Shown: positions 19,608 to 28,532 of the stretch, piece after piece
How positions within the stretch are numbered: the first letter of the stretch is position 1
Layout: each line of letters starts with the position of its first letter
Assembly (NCBI RefSeq): GCF_001625355.1
Contig: NZ_JSEE01000002.1
Location: 1 to 64,000 of the forward strand
Direction of reading: 5' to 3'
Length of the DNA stretch: 64,000 nucleotides
From: Marinomonas sp. TW1
Lineage (GTDB): Bacteria > Pseudomonadota > Gammaproteobacteria > Pseudomonadales > Marinomonadaceae
Notes under the pieces: generated by a model
The model's input: only the letters and a program-made list of their open reading frames with translations
Told to the model about the DNA's origin: nothing
Database searches by the model: none
Program-made: the position numbers and the translations under genes

Positions 19608-19820
19608 ATGCTTAATTCCGTTTAAGCCACTCTTCCGATGAGTAAAACATCACTGTCTGTTTCATCATGAAACCCAAACAATCCTTAACACATGGTGCGA
19701 TCCTGAACCACAATATCCATTAGAACCATCCTTTGTTCTGAACATCCTAGTTCTGTCCTAAACGCCATCAGTGGCATTTTGCTCCTCAATGTGCTGATCA
19801 TCCTTGAACTCTGTTTGGAT
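19581..19820 (-). ncRNA. Candidate CsrB/RsmZ-type CsrA-sequestering small RNA
   Basis: On the minus strand this 240-nt stretch has ten GGA motifs (plus-strand TCC at 19801, 19783, 19756, 19745, 19729, 19716, 19701, 19682, 19634, 19617). Several are AAGGATG, TAGGATG or CAGGAT, close to the CsrA consensus ACARGGAUGU. Some sit in hairpin loops: GAAC[TAGGAT]GTTC (19740-19753), AGAAC[AAAGGATG]GTTCT (19722-19739), TGGT[..CAGGAT..]ACCA (19693-19710). It ends at a U6 hairpin. Four more motifs follow downstream (19570, 19558, 19536, 19506), so a longer RNA ending near 19475 is possible. No ORF. Pseudomonas rsmZ is also next to fdxA. The 5' end is uncertain. Confidence 0.82.
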
Positions 19821-19826
19821 AAGACT

Positions 19827-19854
19827 AATTTACCACTTATTTGACTAATTACAA
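19827..19854 (-). promoter_or_regulatory. Candidate promoter of the Csr-type RNA
   Basis: Minus-strand TTGTAA (19849-19854), 16-nt spacer, TAAATT (19827-19832); a start near 19820 puts the upstream operator at about -157, similar to rsmX/Y/Z. An alternative is a -10 TATACT at 19942-19947, 11 nt past the operator, which would give a longer 5' end. Sequence alone cannot decide. Confidence 0.4.
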
Positions 19855-19958
19855 TTTTTTACATTTCGAGAAAATCAATATTTTATAATTTAAATTCAAT
19901 AACTTAGACTATTTCCGGCAAGAAACATTACATTACAATACAGTATAAAGAGAAAAGA

Positions 19959-19986
19959 CCTACAGACTTGTAGGACTCCCCCTACA
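19959..19986 (-). promoter_or_regulatory. GacA/UvrY-like operator upstream of the Csr-type RNA
   Basis: Minus strand TGTAGG-N6-CCTACA-N4-TGTAGG: palindrome 19969-19986 plus a third half-site 19959-19964. Half-site sequence, spacings and orientation are identical to the csrA-upstream element at 5634-5661, while the spacer bases differ. It resembles the Pseudomonas upstream activating sequence TGTAAG-N6-CTTACA of rsm RNAs. It lies 30 nt past the stop of the EAL-HDOD gene. Confidence 0.75.
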
Positions 19987-20015
19987 TAAATAAGGAATAA
20001 AAAGAAAAAGGGAGG

Positions 20016-21236
20016 TTAAATTTGAGTTAGAAATTCATCAGACCATTTCAAAGCCGCTAAATAAGTTCCTTTCAGGTCACTAAGATCCTGATCACTGTCA
20101 ATGCTACGCTGGTTAGAATATCGATCTACCAAATCCAAGGTTTCTCCAACACGTCCAGCGCGATGGACAATGGCATTGATAAACTCATTAGGTAACGGCA
20201 GTTCCCCTAAAACCTCTTCTAAAGGCATGCCTGTGCACACATCCATCATGGATAACATGCCAGCTAAAAAGTATTTATCTTGATTGTCATAAGAACGGTA
20301 TATCGCCATTAACTCAGCGTGCTTGGCTCGAATAATAATCTGCTCAAGCAAAGCGTGTTGTTCGCCAACCATTTCTGACATCAAAAGCAGATTAGTCAGT
20401 GCCTTTAGTTTTTCCACACCAATTAACATAACCGCCAAACGAACAGAGTCAACTGACACCATTAATCCAGTCATGGGGGAATTCAAATAGCGTAGCAACT
20501 TATGAACTAACCCTGCGTCTTGACTAACAATTTGCTCAATATCATCCACATTTAGATTACTGGTATCTAAGAGCGACGACATTAACCTTAATAAGGTCAT
20601 GCTGTTCACACGAGATGATTTAGTCGTCATCAATTCAGGTTTTTCGAAGAAGTAACCTTGAAAGTACTCGACGCCTAACAAGCGGCAGAATTGATAATCT
20701 TCCCAAGTCTCCACCTTTTCCGCAATCAACTTAACATCAAAGCCTCTTAGTGCATCAACTTGCTGGTGAAAACCATCATGCCCCAAAGATAAAATATCCA
20801 GTTTGACGTAATCCACCAGTTCAACAAAAGGCGTTAACTTAGTTTCAAACACAAAGTCATCCAGTGCCAGTAAGCAACCAGCGCTTTTCCAACGTCTTAA
20901 CGCGGCCAATAAATTAGCATCGAAGCCAGCGGTTTCAAGTACTTCAACCACAAGGTTTTCACGACTGGTCGGTATGCCATTTGCGCTTAATAAGTAGGAG
21001 CGAGGGAAATTCACAAACGCTTTGTTGCTGCCGACTAAGTTTTCCATACCCAATTCAAATAAACTGGCCGAAATCACTTGAGCAGTCGCCCCCACCTCAT
21101 CCACCACATCCGCATGATGGGCAAGTGCACTCTTACGATACAATAGCTCGTAGCCCATGACGGCCAAATGCTCGTCTACAATCGGCTGTCGTGCTACAGC
21201 AACGTCAGAATAAACATAGGTTTCCTGCTCTGCCAT
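20016..21236 (-). CDS. EAL-HDOD signalling protein (degenerate EAL, YuxH/CdgJ type)
   Basis: 406 residues. N-terminal EAL-like domain (about 10-205) in which the catalytic E-x-L-x-R region reads ELLYR (30-34). Later metal-binding positions are also not standard (LALDDFVF, KLDIL, AEKVET). It is therefore probably not an active c-di-GMP phosphodiesterase. The C-terminal HDOD domain (about 205-400) has LLRYLNSP. Vibrio CdgJ-type proteins of this layout affect motility and biofilm. The gene ends 30 nt before the Csr-type RNA operator on the same strand; no terminator is visible between them. Confidence 0.85.
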   Translation of the reverse strand: MAEQETYVYSDVAVARQPIVDEHLAVMGYELLYRKSALAHHADVVDEVGATAQVISASLFELGMENLVGSNKAFVNFPRSYLLSANGIPTSRENLVVEVLETAGFDANLLAALRRWKSAGCLLALDDFVFETKLTPFVELVDYVKLDILSLGHDGFHQQVDALRGFDVKLIAEKVETWEDYQFCRLLGVEYFQGYFFEKPELMTTKSSRVNSMTLLRLMSSLLDTSNLNVDDIEQIVSQDAGLVHKLLRYLNSPMTGLMVSVDSVRLAVMLIGVEKLKALTNLLLMSEMVGEQHALLEQIIIRAKHAELMAIYRSYDNQDKYFLAGMLSMMDVCTGMPLEEVLGELPLPNEFINAIVHRAGRVGETLDLVDRYSNQRSIDSDQDLSDLKGTYLAALKWSDEFLTQI

Positions 21237-21373
21237 ACTTAATCCATCAGTTTCAATTTAGCTGGTGTAAACTCACAGTGTCTCAATATTGTCGCAAAAT
21301 TGCCATTGGGTGAAGACAATAATCTTGGTAAGATGGTCGGCTATATAAAGAAAAAAATCCTGTGGGGAAAATA

Positions 21374-23218
21374 ATGCCAGTCTACCGCTCCAAAACAACC
21401 ACCTCTGGCCGCAATATGGCTGGGGCTCGCGCCCTTTGGCGTGCAACCGGTATGAAAGACGACGACTTTCAAAAACCTATCATTGCCGTTGCTAACTCTT
21501 TTACGCAATTTGTACCCGGTCACGTACATCTAAAAGACCTAGGACAACTGGTCTGCCGAGAAATTGAAGAAGCCGGTGGTGTCGCCAAAGAATTTAACAC
21601 CATTGCGGTAGATGATGGTATCGCAATGGGCCATGACGGCATGCTATACAGTCTGCCATCACGAGACCTGATTGCAGACTCAGTGGAATACATGGTCAAT
21701 GCGCATTGTGCCGACGCGCTCGTCTGTATTTCTAACTGTGACAAAATCACCCCAGGAATGTTAATGGCCGCTATGCGCCTGAACATTCCCGTTATTTTCG
21801 TCTCCGGTGGCCCTATGGAAGCGGGCAAAACCAAACTATCAGAACATAAGTTAGACTTGGTTGACGCCATGGTCATTGCTGCGGATTCTTCTGCTTCAGA
21901 TGAAAAGGTTGCGGAATACGAGCGCTCTGCTTGTCCTACCTGTGGCTCTTGCTCTGGCATGTTTACGGCTAACTCTATGAACTGCTTGACCGAAGCTTTG
22001 GGCTTGAGTTTACCGGGTAACGGCACCACGTTGGCAACTCACTCAGATCGTCATCGTCTGTTTGTTGAAGCGGGTCGTCGCATTGTCGAGATTACCAAAC
22101 GCTATTACGAGAAGGATGAATTGCATTGGGCTCCTCGCGCCATTGCCAGTTTCGAAGCATTTGAAAACGCCATGACTCTGGACATCGCTATGGGTGGCTC
22201 CACCAACACCATTTTGCACTTGTTGGCGATTGCTCGTGAAGCAGGCGTAGACTTCACCATGGAAGACATCGACCATTTATCACGTCGCGTTCCTCAACTT
22301 TGTAAAGTTGCTCCGAATTCACCTCAATACCACATTGAAGACGTTCACAGAGCAGGCGGTATTTTCGGTCTGTTAGGCGAAATCGATCGCGCGGGTTTGC
22401 TGCATAACCAATGTCACACAGTGCATGCTGAGACGATGGAGAAAGCACTTCAATCTTGGGATATTATGCGTTCGCCAACCCCAGAAATTGTTGAGTTTTT
22501 CAAAGCCGGTCCAGCTGGCATTCCAACTCAAACCGCGTTTAGTCAATCCACTCGCTGGCCAACACTGGATGGCGACCGCGAGAATGGCTGTATTCGCTCA
22601 CTTGAAAATGCCTTTTCACTAGAAGGTGGCCTCGCCGTATTGTATGGCAATATCGCTCTAGACGGTTGTGTGGTTAAGAGTGCCGGTGTCGATGAGTCAT
22701 GTTTGGTCTTTGAAGGACCAGCACACATTACCGAATCGCAAGACGAAGCCGTTAAAAACATTCTTGATGACAAGGTTAAATCAGGCGAAGTCGTAATAGT
22801 TCGTTATGAAGGACCAAAAGGCGGTCCAGGTATGCAGGAAATGCTTTACCCGACGTCTTACATCAAGTCGAAAGGCTTGGGTAAAGCTTGCGCCCTACTA
22901 ACGGACGGTCGTTTCTCTGGCGGTACATCTGGTTTATCGATCGGTCACGTTTCGCCAGAAGCCGCAGCAGGCGGTGCTATTGGTCTAGTGGAAAATGGTG
23001 ACATTATTCGCATCGACATTCCAAACCGTACTATCAACGTACTTCTTAGCGATGAAGAACTGGCGACACGTCGTGCTGCTATGGAAGCCAAAGGTGCTGA
23101 AGCCTGGAAGCCTGTACAAGAGCGTCCTCGCAAAGTATCACCGGCTCTAAAAATCTATGCACACTTTGCAACCAGCGCAGACAAAGGTGCGATTCGAGAT
23201 CTGAGTAAACTCGACTAA
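21374..23218 (+). CDS. ilvD: Dihydroxy-acid dehydratase
   Basis: 614 residues. Dehydrates dihydroxy-isovalerate and dihydroxy-methylvalerate in valine, leucine and isoleucine synthesis. Fe-S cysteines lie in [12 protein letters not shown] and [11 protein letters not shown]. The C-terminal block [19 protein letters not shown] is intact. The start is set at the ATG of [10 protein letters not shown], the usual IlvD N-terminus, with GGGG about 8 nt before. A GTG at 21362 would add four residues. Monocistronic by its own terminator. Confidence 0.97.
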   Translation: MPVYRSKTTTSGRNMAGARALWRATGMKDDDFQKPIIAVANSFTQFVPGHVHLKDLGQLVCREIEEAGGVAKEFNTIAVDDGIAMGHDGMLYSLPSRDLIADSVEYMVNAHCADALVCISNCDKITPGMLMAAMRLNIPVIFVSGGPMEAGKTKLSEHKLDLVDAMVIAADSSASDEKVAEYERSACPTCGSCSGMFTANSMNCLTEALGLSLPGNGTTLATHSDRHRLFVEAGRRIVEITKRYYEKDELHWAPRAIASFEAFENAMTLDIAMGGSTNTILHLLAIAREAGVDFTMEDIDHLSRRVPQLCKVAPNSPQYHIEDVHRAGGIFGLLGEIDRAGLLHNQCHTVHAETMEKALQSWDIMRSPTPEIVEFFKAGPAGIPTQTAFSQSTRWPTLDGDRENGCIRSLENAFSLEGGLAVLYGNIALDGCVVKSAGVDESCLVFEGPAHITESQDEAVKNILDDKVKSGEVVIVRYEGPKGGPGMQEMLYPTSYIKSKGLGKACALLTDGRFSGGTSGLSIGHVSPEAAAGGAIGLVENGDIIRIDIPNRTINVLLSDEELATRRAAMEAKGAEAWKPVQERPRKVSPALKIYAHFATSADKGAIRDLSKLD

Positions 23219-23236
23219 CTGTCTATCGACTCTTCT

Positions 23237-23274
23237 AAGGCCGCTTTGCCAATGTAACGGCGGCGGCCTTTTTT
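23237..23274 (+). terminator. Terminator after ilvD
   Basis: AAGGCCGC (23237-23244) pairs with GCGGCCTT (23263-23270) followed by TTTTTT; 19 nt past the stop. Confidence 0.8.
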
Positions 23275-23292
23275 AATCAATTAGGAAACAAC

Positions 23293-24135
23293 ATGCTGAG
23301 TTATCGCCATATATACCATGCGGGCAATCATGCTGACATTTTGAAGCACATTACGATGAGCCAGATTTGTCGCCATTTCATTAAGAAAGACACGCCTTTC
23401 TTTTACTTGGACACCCACGCGGGCATTGGTCAATACGAACTCAATTCAGAACAAGCACAGAAGAACAAAGAGTATCACTCAGGCATCAGCCGATTATTGT
23501 CTGAATCAAAAGTACCGGAAGCCGTAGAAGGGTTACTGGAGATTGTCCGAGAGATGAATCCAACGGATCAATTAGAATATTATCCTGGCAGTCCAAAAGT
23601 CGTGGATTATTACACTCGACAAAAAGACAAACTTCACTTATGTGAACTGCACCCAAACGACTATCCTTTATTAGCGGCCTTATTTCCTCAGAAACGAAAA
23701 GCCAATGTGGTAAAAGAAAATGGCTTCGCGGCGGTAAAAGCCATGCTGCCACCACCACAGAAGCGAGGGTTTGTCTTGATGGACCCGCCTTATGAGGTAA
23801 AAAAAGACTACCAATTTGTTGTGAAGTCCTTGGAAGAAGGCTATAAACGTTTTCCTCAAGGCACATTTGCAATCTGGTATCCTGTACTAGGTCGCCAACA
23901 AGCTGACCAGTTACTAAAGTCAGTGAAAGTAACGAATATCCGCAATATCTTGCTATTAGAGCTCAATGTTCGCGATACAGAAAAAGAGCGAGGCATGGCA
24001 GGAAGCGGTATGATCATTGTGAATCCACCTTGGACACTCGAACAAGATGCTAGGGAGTTTATGCCATTTTTGAGCAAAACACTGGCAGAAGATCAAGAGG
24101 CGAACTACCAAATCACATGGATTTCGCCTGAATAA
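23293..24135 (+). CDS. rlmJ: 23S rRNA (adenine2030-N6)-methyltransferase
   Basis: 280 residues, same length as E. coli RlmJ (YhiR). Characteristic start MLSYRHIYHAGNHADILKH, SAM-binding FYLDTHAGIGQYEL near residue 40, and the N6-adenine methylase motif MDPPYE near residue 162. It modifies A2030 of 23S rRNA. AGGAAA ribosome site. Confidence 0.95.
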   Translation: MLSYRHIYHAGNHADILKHITMSQICRHFIKKDTPFFYLDTHAGIGQYELNSEQAQKNKEYHSGISRLLSESKVPEAVEGLLEIVREMNPTDQLEYYPGSPKVVDYYTRQKDKLHLCELHPNDYPLLAALFPQKRKANVVKENGFAAVKAMLPPPQKRGFVLMDPPYEVKKDYQFVVKSLEEGYKRFPQGTFAIWYPVLGRQQADQLLKSVKVTNIRNILLLELNVRDTEKERGMAGSGMIIVNPPWTLEQDAREFMPFLSKTLAEDQEANYQITWISPE

Positions 24136-24161
24136 ACTGATTTTTCATAAGGAGAGCGTCA

Positions 24162-25385
24162 ATGAGCAACGCTTTTGAACAAGCTTTCAAACACATGCCG
24201 ACACCGGCTTTTATCATCGAAAGCGACACTGGGCACTTAATTTCTTATAATCGCAACTTCGAAGTATTGTTTGAAAATTGGAATGCGACACCGCCTGACT
24301 CTTGGTTAAAGTTAAGTGAAGAAGCCAATTCAGTTGAAGACTGGCAAAATCTGAATCATAAGATACAACAAGGTAGTATTGAGCGTTGTGAAACATTAAT
24401 TCATGTTGGCAACAAACTCATCAACATTCAGCTTGAATTACAACACTTAGGACAATCCGTATTAGCTTGTGTCTACCATACGGATCATATGGATTTATCC
24501 GCAGCTGAGAATACTTTGTTAAAATTTGCACTAACAGAATCTTCTGCTGGTTTGTGGATCTGGGAAACCGAATCCGACCTTGTATCATGCTCAAAATCCA
24601 TCGCTAACCTGTTAAAATGCAGCGTGGAAGACACCCCACGGTCTACGGCTGACTGGCACAAACTGGTTCATCCGGATGATGTCAAACAGCTAGCCGCGGT
24701 GGTCAATGAGCACGTGGCTTTAAATCAAGATTACTATGAAGCCGAATACCGAATTTTAAATGGTGACCAAGAATACCTTTGGGTCAAAGAACGAGGCCGT
24801 ACTTACACCAAAACACCTGACAGTAAGATCAAGAAAGTCATCGGCTTTGTCGTGGATATTAGCCATCAAAAAGCCTTAGAAGATCACTTACGAAACCAAG
24901 CCACCTTTGATGAATTAACCGGATTATTGACCCGCAGCTCTGCATTAACTCACTTCAAAAAGCAGCTCGGATTAGCCAAACGTCAATATACGCCATTAAC
25001 CATGGCAAAAATTCATTTAGATGCAAATGACAGGTTGAGCCATTTACCGATGGAATCTCGCAACATCGCCATCCAAACGTCAGCACGGTACATTTATAAA
25101 AAAATTCGTGAAGCGGACGTACTGGCGCGAGTAGAAGCGGATAAATTATTGCTACTCCTACCAAACACCAGTGTTAAAGATGCCAATAACTTATTAACCA
25201 ATCTAATCAATCCGAAAGAAGATGAAAGTGCAATATTGTCTGAAGGCAATTCAGACCCTGCGGATTTCTGTATTGGCATTGCTGCTTTTCCTGAAGACGG
25301 TGAAAGCATCGAAGAGCTGGCCTTAAGTGCCAATCAGGCGGTAGAAGAAGGGCAGAAAAAATGCGCGCAAATTATCGTCAATTAA
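24162..25385 (+). CDS. PAS-PAS-like sensor with degenerate GGDEF domain
   Basis: 407 residues, soluble. N-terminal PAS-like segment (about 5-110), then a second PAS with typical PAC end YRILNGDQEYLWVKERGR...VVDISHQK (about 120-240). The GGDEF-like domain starts with FDELTGLLTR at about 249. The signature loop reads VEADK (near 324-328) instead of GGDEF, so diguanylate cyclase activity is not expected; it may bind ligand or partner only. Good AAGGAG ribosome site, 26 nt after rlmJ, so probably cotranscribed. Confidence 0.85.
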   Translation: MSNAFEQAFKHMPTPAFIIESDTGHLISYNRNFEVLFENWNATPPDSWLKLSEEANSVEDWQNLNHKIQQGSIERCETLIHVGNKLINIQLELQHLGQSVLACVYHTDHMDLSAAENTLLKFALTESSAGLWIWETESDLVSCSKSIANLLKCSVEDTPRSTADWHKLVHPDDVKQLAAVVNEHVALNQDYYEAEYRILNGDQEYLWVKERGRTYTKTPDSKIKKVIGFVVDISHQKALEDHLRNQATFDELTGLLTRSSALTHFKKQLGLAKRQYTPLTMAKIHLDANDRLSHLPMESRNIAIQTSARYIYKKIREADVLARVEADKLLLLLPNTSVKDANNLLTNLINPKEDESAILSEGNSDPADFCIGIAAFPEDGESIEELALSANQAVEEGQKKCAQIIVN

Positions 25386-25402
25386 ACCTCAAATAGTACC
25401 GA

Positions 25403-25431
25403 AAAAACGTCGCCGATTGGTGACGTTTTAT
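25403..25431. terminator. Bidirectional terminator
   Basis: AAAACGTCGCC-gatt-GGTGACGTTTT stem between two convergent genes (PAS/GGDEF-like and yjbQ). Confidence 0.75.
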
Positions 25432-25446
25432 CTTCGCTCACACGGA

Positions 25447-25869
25447 CTAAGAGTCACCCTGAAGAGTCAATAGCAATCGACGAGCCCCCCCATAGTCCCG
25501 ATGTTCACCAAGGTAAATCCCTTGCCAAGTCCCTAAACGCAATTGCTGATTAGTGACAGGAATAGTCAAAGAAGACCCTAGCATGCTGGCTTTTATATGC
25601 GCTGGCATATCATCGCTGCCTTCGTATACATGCTCATAATAGGGCTGATTTTCAGGCACCATATGTGAAAAATGTCGCTCCATGTCTCGACGTACCGAAG
25701 GATCTGCATTCTCATTGATCGTCAAAGACGCTGAAGTATGCAGAAGTTGAAGATGTAGCAACCCCACCTTCACCGCCGTCAACTCACATAAAGCGTCTTC
25801 CACTTCTTGGGTAATCAGATGAAAACCCCGTGGATAGGGAGGTAATGTAAACTCAACTTGTTGCCACAT
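25447..25869 (-). CDS. yjbQ: YjbQ/UPF0047 family protein
   Basis: 140 residues, single compact domain. Family blocks: [23 protein letters not shown] with the His/Ser/Asn cluster near residue 45, [15 protein letters not shown] near 92, and [20 protein letters not shown]. In E. coli, YjbQ can act weakly as a thiamine-phosphate synthase, but its true role is unsettled. Follows folA by 6 nt, so cotranscribed. Confidence 0.9.
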   Translation of the reverse strand: MWQQVEFTLPPYPRGFHLITQEVEDALCELTAVKVGLLHLQLLHTSASLTINENADPSVRRDMERHFSHMVPENQPYYEHVYEGSDDMPAHIKASMLGSSLTIPVTNQQLRLGTWQGIYLGEHRDYGGARRLLLTLQGDS

Positions 25870-25875
25870 GACCCA

Positions 25876-26385
25876 TTACTCTGCACTGGTTCTTTGATAC
25901 ACAGAAAAACGGTAGTCATAAGGATTATGACCTTCTGCGGCAAAACTTTCTTCGGCCAGTAAAGTAAAAGATGGCCAATCCACTTCAGGGAAAAAAGCAT
26001 CCCCCTCAACGTCAGCGTCTACATGAGTAATGTATAATCGATCGACTCTTGGTAATGCCAATTCATAAATCTGCGCACCGCCAATGACCATGACCTCTTC
26101 TTGCCCATTCACCAGACAAATATCTTCACCTAAGGTGATCGCCTGATCTAATGAGGACACCACATCAATGCCATCTGCCTGATAATTCACGTCTCGAGTA
26201 ATTACAATATTACGACGGCCCGGCAATGGCTTACCAATTGACTCAAAAGTCTTACGCCCCATCACAATTGGTTTGCCCATGGTTGCTTGCTTAAAGTATT
26301 TAAGGTCATTTGGCAGATGCCAAGGTAGCGAATTATTAATACCTATGGTTCGGTTCGTAGACATAGCAACAATAAGTGACAACAT
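25876..26385 (-). CDS. folA: Dihydrofolate reductase
   Basis: 169 residues. NADPH-dependent reduction of dihydrofolate to tetrahydrofolate. It starts MLSLIVAMSTNRTIGINNSLPWHLPNDLKYFK, with GRKTFESIGKPLPGRRNIVITR and VMVIGGAQIYELALP further on, all classic DHFR blocks. The start is placed at 26385 because the family begins here; the open frame extends to 26508 but those residues overlap the divergent thyA promoter and are not DHFR-like. Divergent from thyA, its partner in dTMP synthesis. Confidence 0.95.
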   Translation of the reverse strand: MLSLIVAMSTNRTIGINNSLPWHLPNDLKYFKQATMGKPIVMGRKTFESIGKPLPGRRNIVITRDVNYQADGIDVVSSLDQAITLGEDICLVNGQEEVMVIGGAQIYELALPRVDRLYITHVDADVEGDAFFPEVDWPSFTLLAEESFAAEGHNPYDYRFSVYQRTSAE

Positions 26386-26529
26386 ATATGGGTACCTTCT
26401 CAATCTATACTCGAATAGTCCAATCCAAGCCTGATATAATCTTTGCCAAACATTATACCTATGGCGACGTAGAATGCATTGTTCCTCAACCTTGCCAGTC
26501 ACCGCCATAGACTAACGAGAGTACATGGT

Positions 26530-27381
26530 ATGAAGCAATATTTAGATCTGTGCCAGCGCATCGTCAACGAAGGTGAGTGGGTCAACAATGAACGAACCGG
26601 CAAACGCTGCTTAACTGTCATTAATGCCGATCTTACCTATGATGTTAGCAAAGGCGAATTTCCGCTTGTAACCACACGCAAAAGTTACTGGAAATCGGCC
26701 ATTGCAGAAATCATTGGTTACTTACGTGGCTATGATAATGCGGCAGACTTTCGCACGCTGGGTACAAAAACATGGGATGCCAATGCCAACGAAAATCAGG
26801 TTTGGTTAAACAATCCCCACCGTAAAGGTGAAGATGACATGGGACTTTGTTACGGCGCCATTGGTCGCAACTTTCCCAAGCCAGATGGTGGCCATATTGA
26901 TCTATTAAAACAAATCATTGACGATCTAAGTCGTGGTGTGGATAACCGTGGTGAAATCCTCACCTTTTATCACCCTGGTGCATTTCACATGGCTTGTCTT
27001 CGTCCTTGTATGTACAGCCATCACTTTTCATTACTTGGCGATACGCTTTACCTAAACAGCACTCAACGCAGCTGCGATGTTCCCCTTGGATTGAATTTCA
27101 ATATGGTTCAGGTTTATGTATTACTGGCCATCGTTGCACAAATTACAGGCAAAAAAGCGGGCCAAGCATTCCATAAAATAGTAAACGCTCACATCTATGA
27201 AGATCAGCTAGAATTAATGCGTGATGTTCAACTAAAGCGTGAACCTTACCCATTACCAAGATTAAAAATCAACCCAGACATCAAATCTCTAAAAGACATA
27301 GAGACCTGGGTTACCATGGATGACTTTGAAGTAGAAGGCTATCAATTCCACGAACCTATTGCTTACCCATTCTCAGTGTAA
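26530..27381 (+). CDS. thyA: Thymidylate synthase
   Basis: 283 residues. Methylates dUMP to dTMP with methylene-tetrahydrofolate. NERTGKR near the N-terminus contacts phosphate, the nucleophilic Cys is in [10 protein letters not shown] near residue 160, and [18 protein letters not shown] binds phosphate. This is the longer Vibrio-like variant rather than the 264-residue E. coli one. The start at 26530 (MKQYLDLC) is preferred over an in-frame ATG at 26479. Divergent from folA, convergent with the lgt operon. Confidence 0.95.
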   Translation: MKQYLDLCQRIVNEGEWVNNERTGKRCLTVINADLTYDVSKGEFPLVTTRKSYWKSAIAEIIGYLRGYDNAADFRTLGTKTWDANANENQVWLNNPHRKGEDDMGLCYGAIGRNFPKPDGGHIDLLKQIIDDLSRGVDNRGEILTFYHPGAFHMACLRPCMYSHHFSLLGDTLYLNSTQRSCDVPLGLNFNMVQVYVLLAIVAQITGKKAGQAFHKIVNAHIYEDQLELMRDVQLKREPYPLPRLKINPDIKSLKDIETWVTMDDFEVEGYQFHEPIAYPFSV

Positions 27382-27408
27382 CTGAGCGTATACACAATCG
27401 ATCCAACG

Positions 27409-27439
27409 AAAAACGGCGAGTAATTTACTCGCCGTTTTT
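27409..27439. terminator. Bidirectional terminator
   Basis: AAAAACGGCGAGTAA/TTTACTCGCCGTTTTT stem between convergent thyA and the lgt operon, T-runs on both strands. Confidence 0.88.
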
Positions 27440-27446
27440 CTTTTTT

Positions 27447-27683
27447 TCAGTTTACAGGTTGCTCTAATTCTTGGATTAGATAGCTTATTTCTTCGGTTTT
27501 TTCGAGCAGAAGTTGACTGGCATCCGCCAACCCTTTGTTATAAAAATAAGGGCCTATTTCTTTGGCAAAAAACGCCAGTAAAAACTCTGCTTCAAAACCA
27601 CCTATATCTGAATCCAACTCATCCGTAAAATATTTTTTGATTTTACTAACAATGATGTCCGCCTCTTGTTGAGTAAATTCCAT
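27447..27683 (-). CDS. DUF2164 family protein
   Basis: 78 residues. Recalled DUF2164 features are present: SKIKKYFTDELDSDIGGFEAEFLLAFFAKEIGPYFYNKGLADA, in which the acidic/aromatic residues are conserved. No known function, no signal peptide or membrane segment. Last gene of rppH-ptsP-lgt, 24 nt after lgt. Confidence 0.8.
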   Translation of the reverse strand: MEFTQQEADIIVSKIKKYFTDELDSDIGGFEAEFLLAFFAKEIGPYFYNKGLADASQLLLEKTEEISYLIQELEQPVN

Positions 27684-27707
27684 CGCCCTTTCCTTGTCTC
27701 TGATTGT

Positions 27708-28505
27708 TTATTTTTGAGGATAAAGGTTGCGTTTGAAACCCATTACCAAAAGCACAGCACCCAACACAACCATAGGCAAAGACAATAATTGACCTTGCGT
27801 CAACCAACCCCAAGCAAGATAACCAATCTGAGCATCCGGCTCACGGACAAACTCAACCAAAATTCTAAATACACCATAGCAGAGTAAAAACATGCCAGAC
27901 ACACAGTAACGAGGCTTAGCACGTTGTGAGAAGAACCAAAGAATGGCAAACAACGCCACGCCCTCTAAAGCAAATTGGTACAACTGAGAAGGGTGGCGAG
28001 CCAATTGCAACGGATCATTCGGAAAAATCATTGCCCATGACACATCAGTTGGTTTACCCCAAAGTTCACCACCGATGAAATTACCAATACGCCCAGCCCC
28101 TAAACCAATTGGCACAAAAGGCGCCAAAAAATCTGTCACATCCACCAAATGCTTCTGGTATTTGCGAGCAAATACATACATGGCCACAATCACACCCAAC
28201 AAGCCACCATGAAAAGACATTCCACCTTCCCAAATGCGTACCATAATCAGCGGGTTATCCACAAAGGCGGGGAATTGGTAGAACAGGATATAACCAATAC
28301 GGCCACCTAGAATCACACCAAGTGCGCCATAAAATATCGCGTCACTGACCATATCTTTGGTCCACAAACCATTGGAACGTTTGGCGCGATATACACCAAA
28401 TGCATAGGCACCAGCAAAACCAATCAGGTACATAATGCCGTACCAATGCACAGCGATTGGCCCAACCGAAATGGCGATAGGATCAATATTAGGATAGGAA
28501 ATCAT
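27708..28505 (-). CDS. lgt: Prolipoprotein diacylglyceryl transferase
   Basis: 265 residues, about seven membrane helices. Transfers diacylglycerol from phosphatidylglycerol to the lipobox cysteine of prolipoproteins. The family signature GRIGNFIGGELWG (near 140) and HGGLLG (near 98) are present, with YGIMYLIGF at the start. Part of the rppH-ptsP-lgt operon; thyA is convergent instead of following as it does in E. coli. Confidence 0.96.
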   Translation of the reverse strand: MISYPNIDPIAISVGPIAVHWYGIMYLIGFAGAYAFGVYRAKRSNGLWTKDMVSDAIFYGALGVILGGRIGYILFYQFPAFVDNPLIMVRIWEGGMSFHGGLLGVIVAMYVFARKYQKHLVDVTDFLAPFVPIGLGAGRIGNFIGGELWGKPTDVSWAMIFPNDPLQLARHPSQLYQFALEGVALFAILWFFSQRAKPRYCVSGMFLLCYGVFRILVEFVREPDAQIGYLAWGWLTQGQLLSLPMVVLGAVLLVMGFKRNLYPQK

Positions 28506-28532
28506 AGAAAAGTACCAAACCTCTGGTAAAAA

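Noticed and set aside
19503-20015. Gene-free stretch read as degraded gene or mobile-element remnant
   Set aside because: No residual reading frame or transposase-like motif on either strand; strand-biased GGA motifs, hairpin terminators and an operator explain it better as an RNA locus.
21520-22029. 169-residue minus-strand ORF
   Set aside because: Antisense to ilvD, which is unambiguous.
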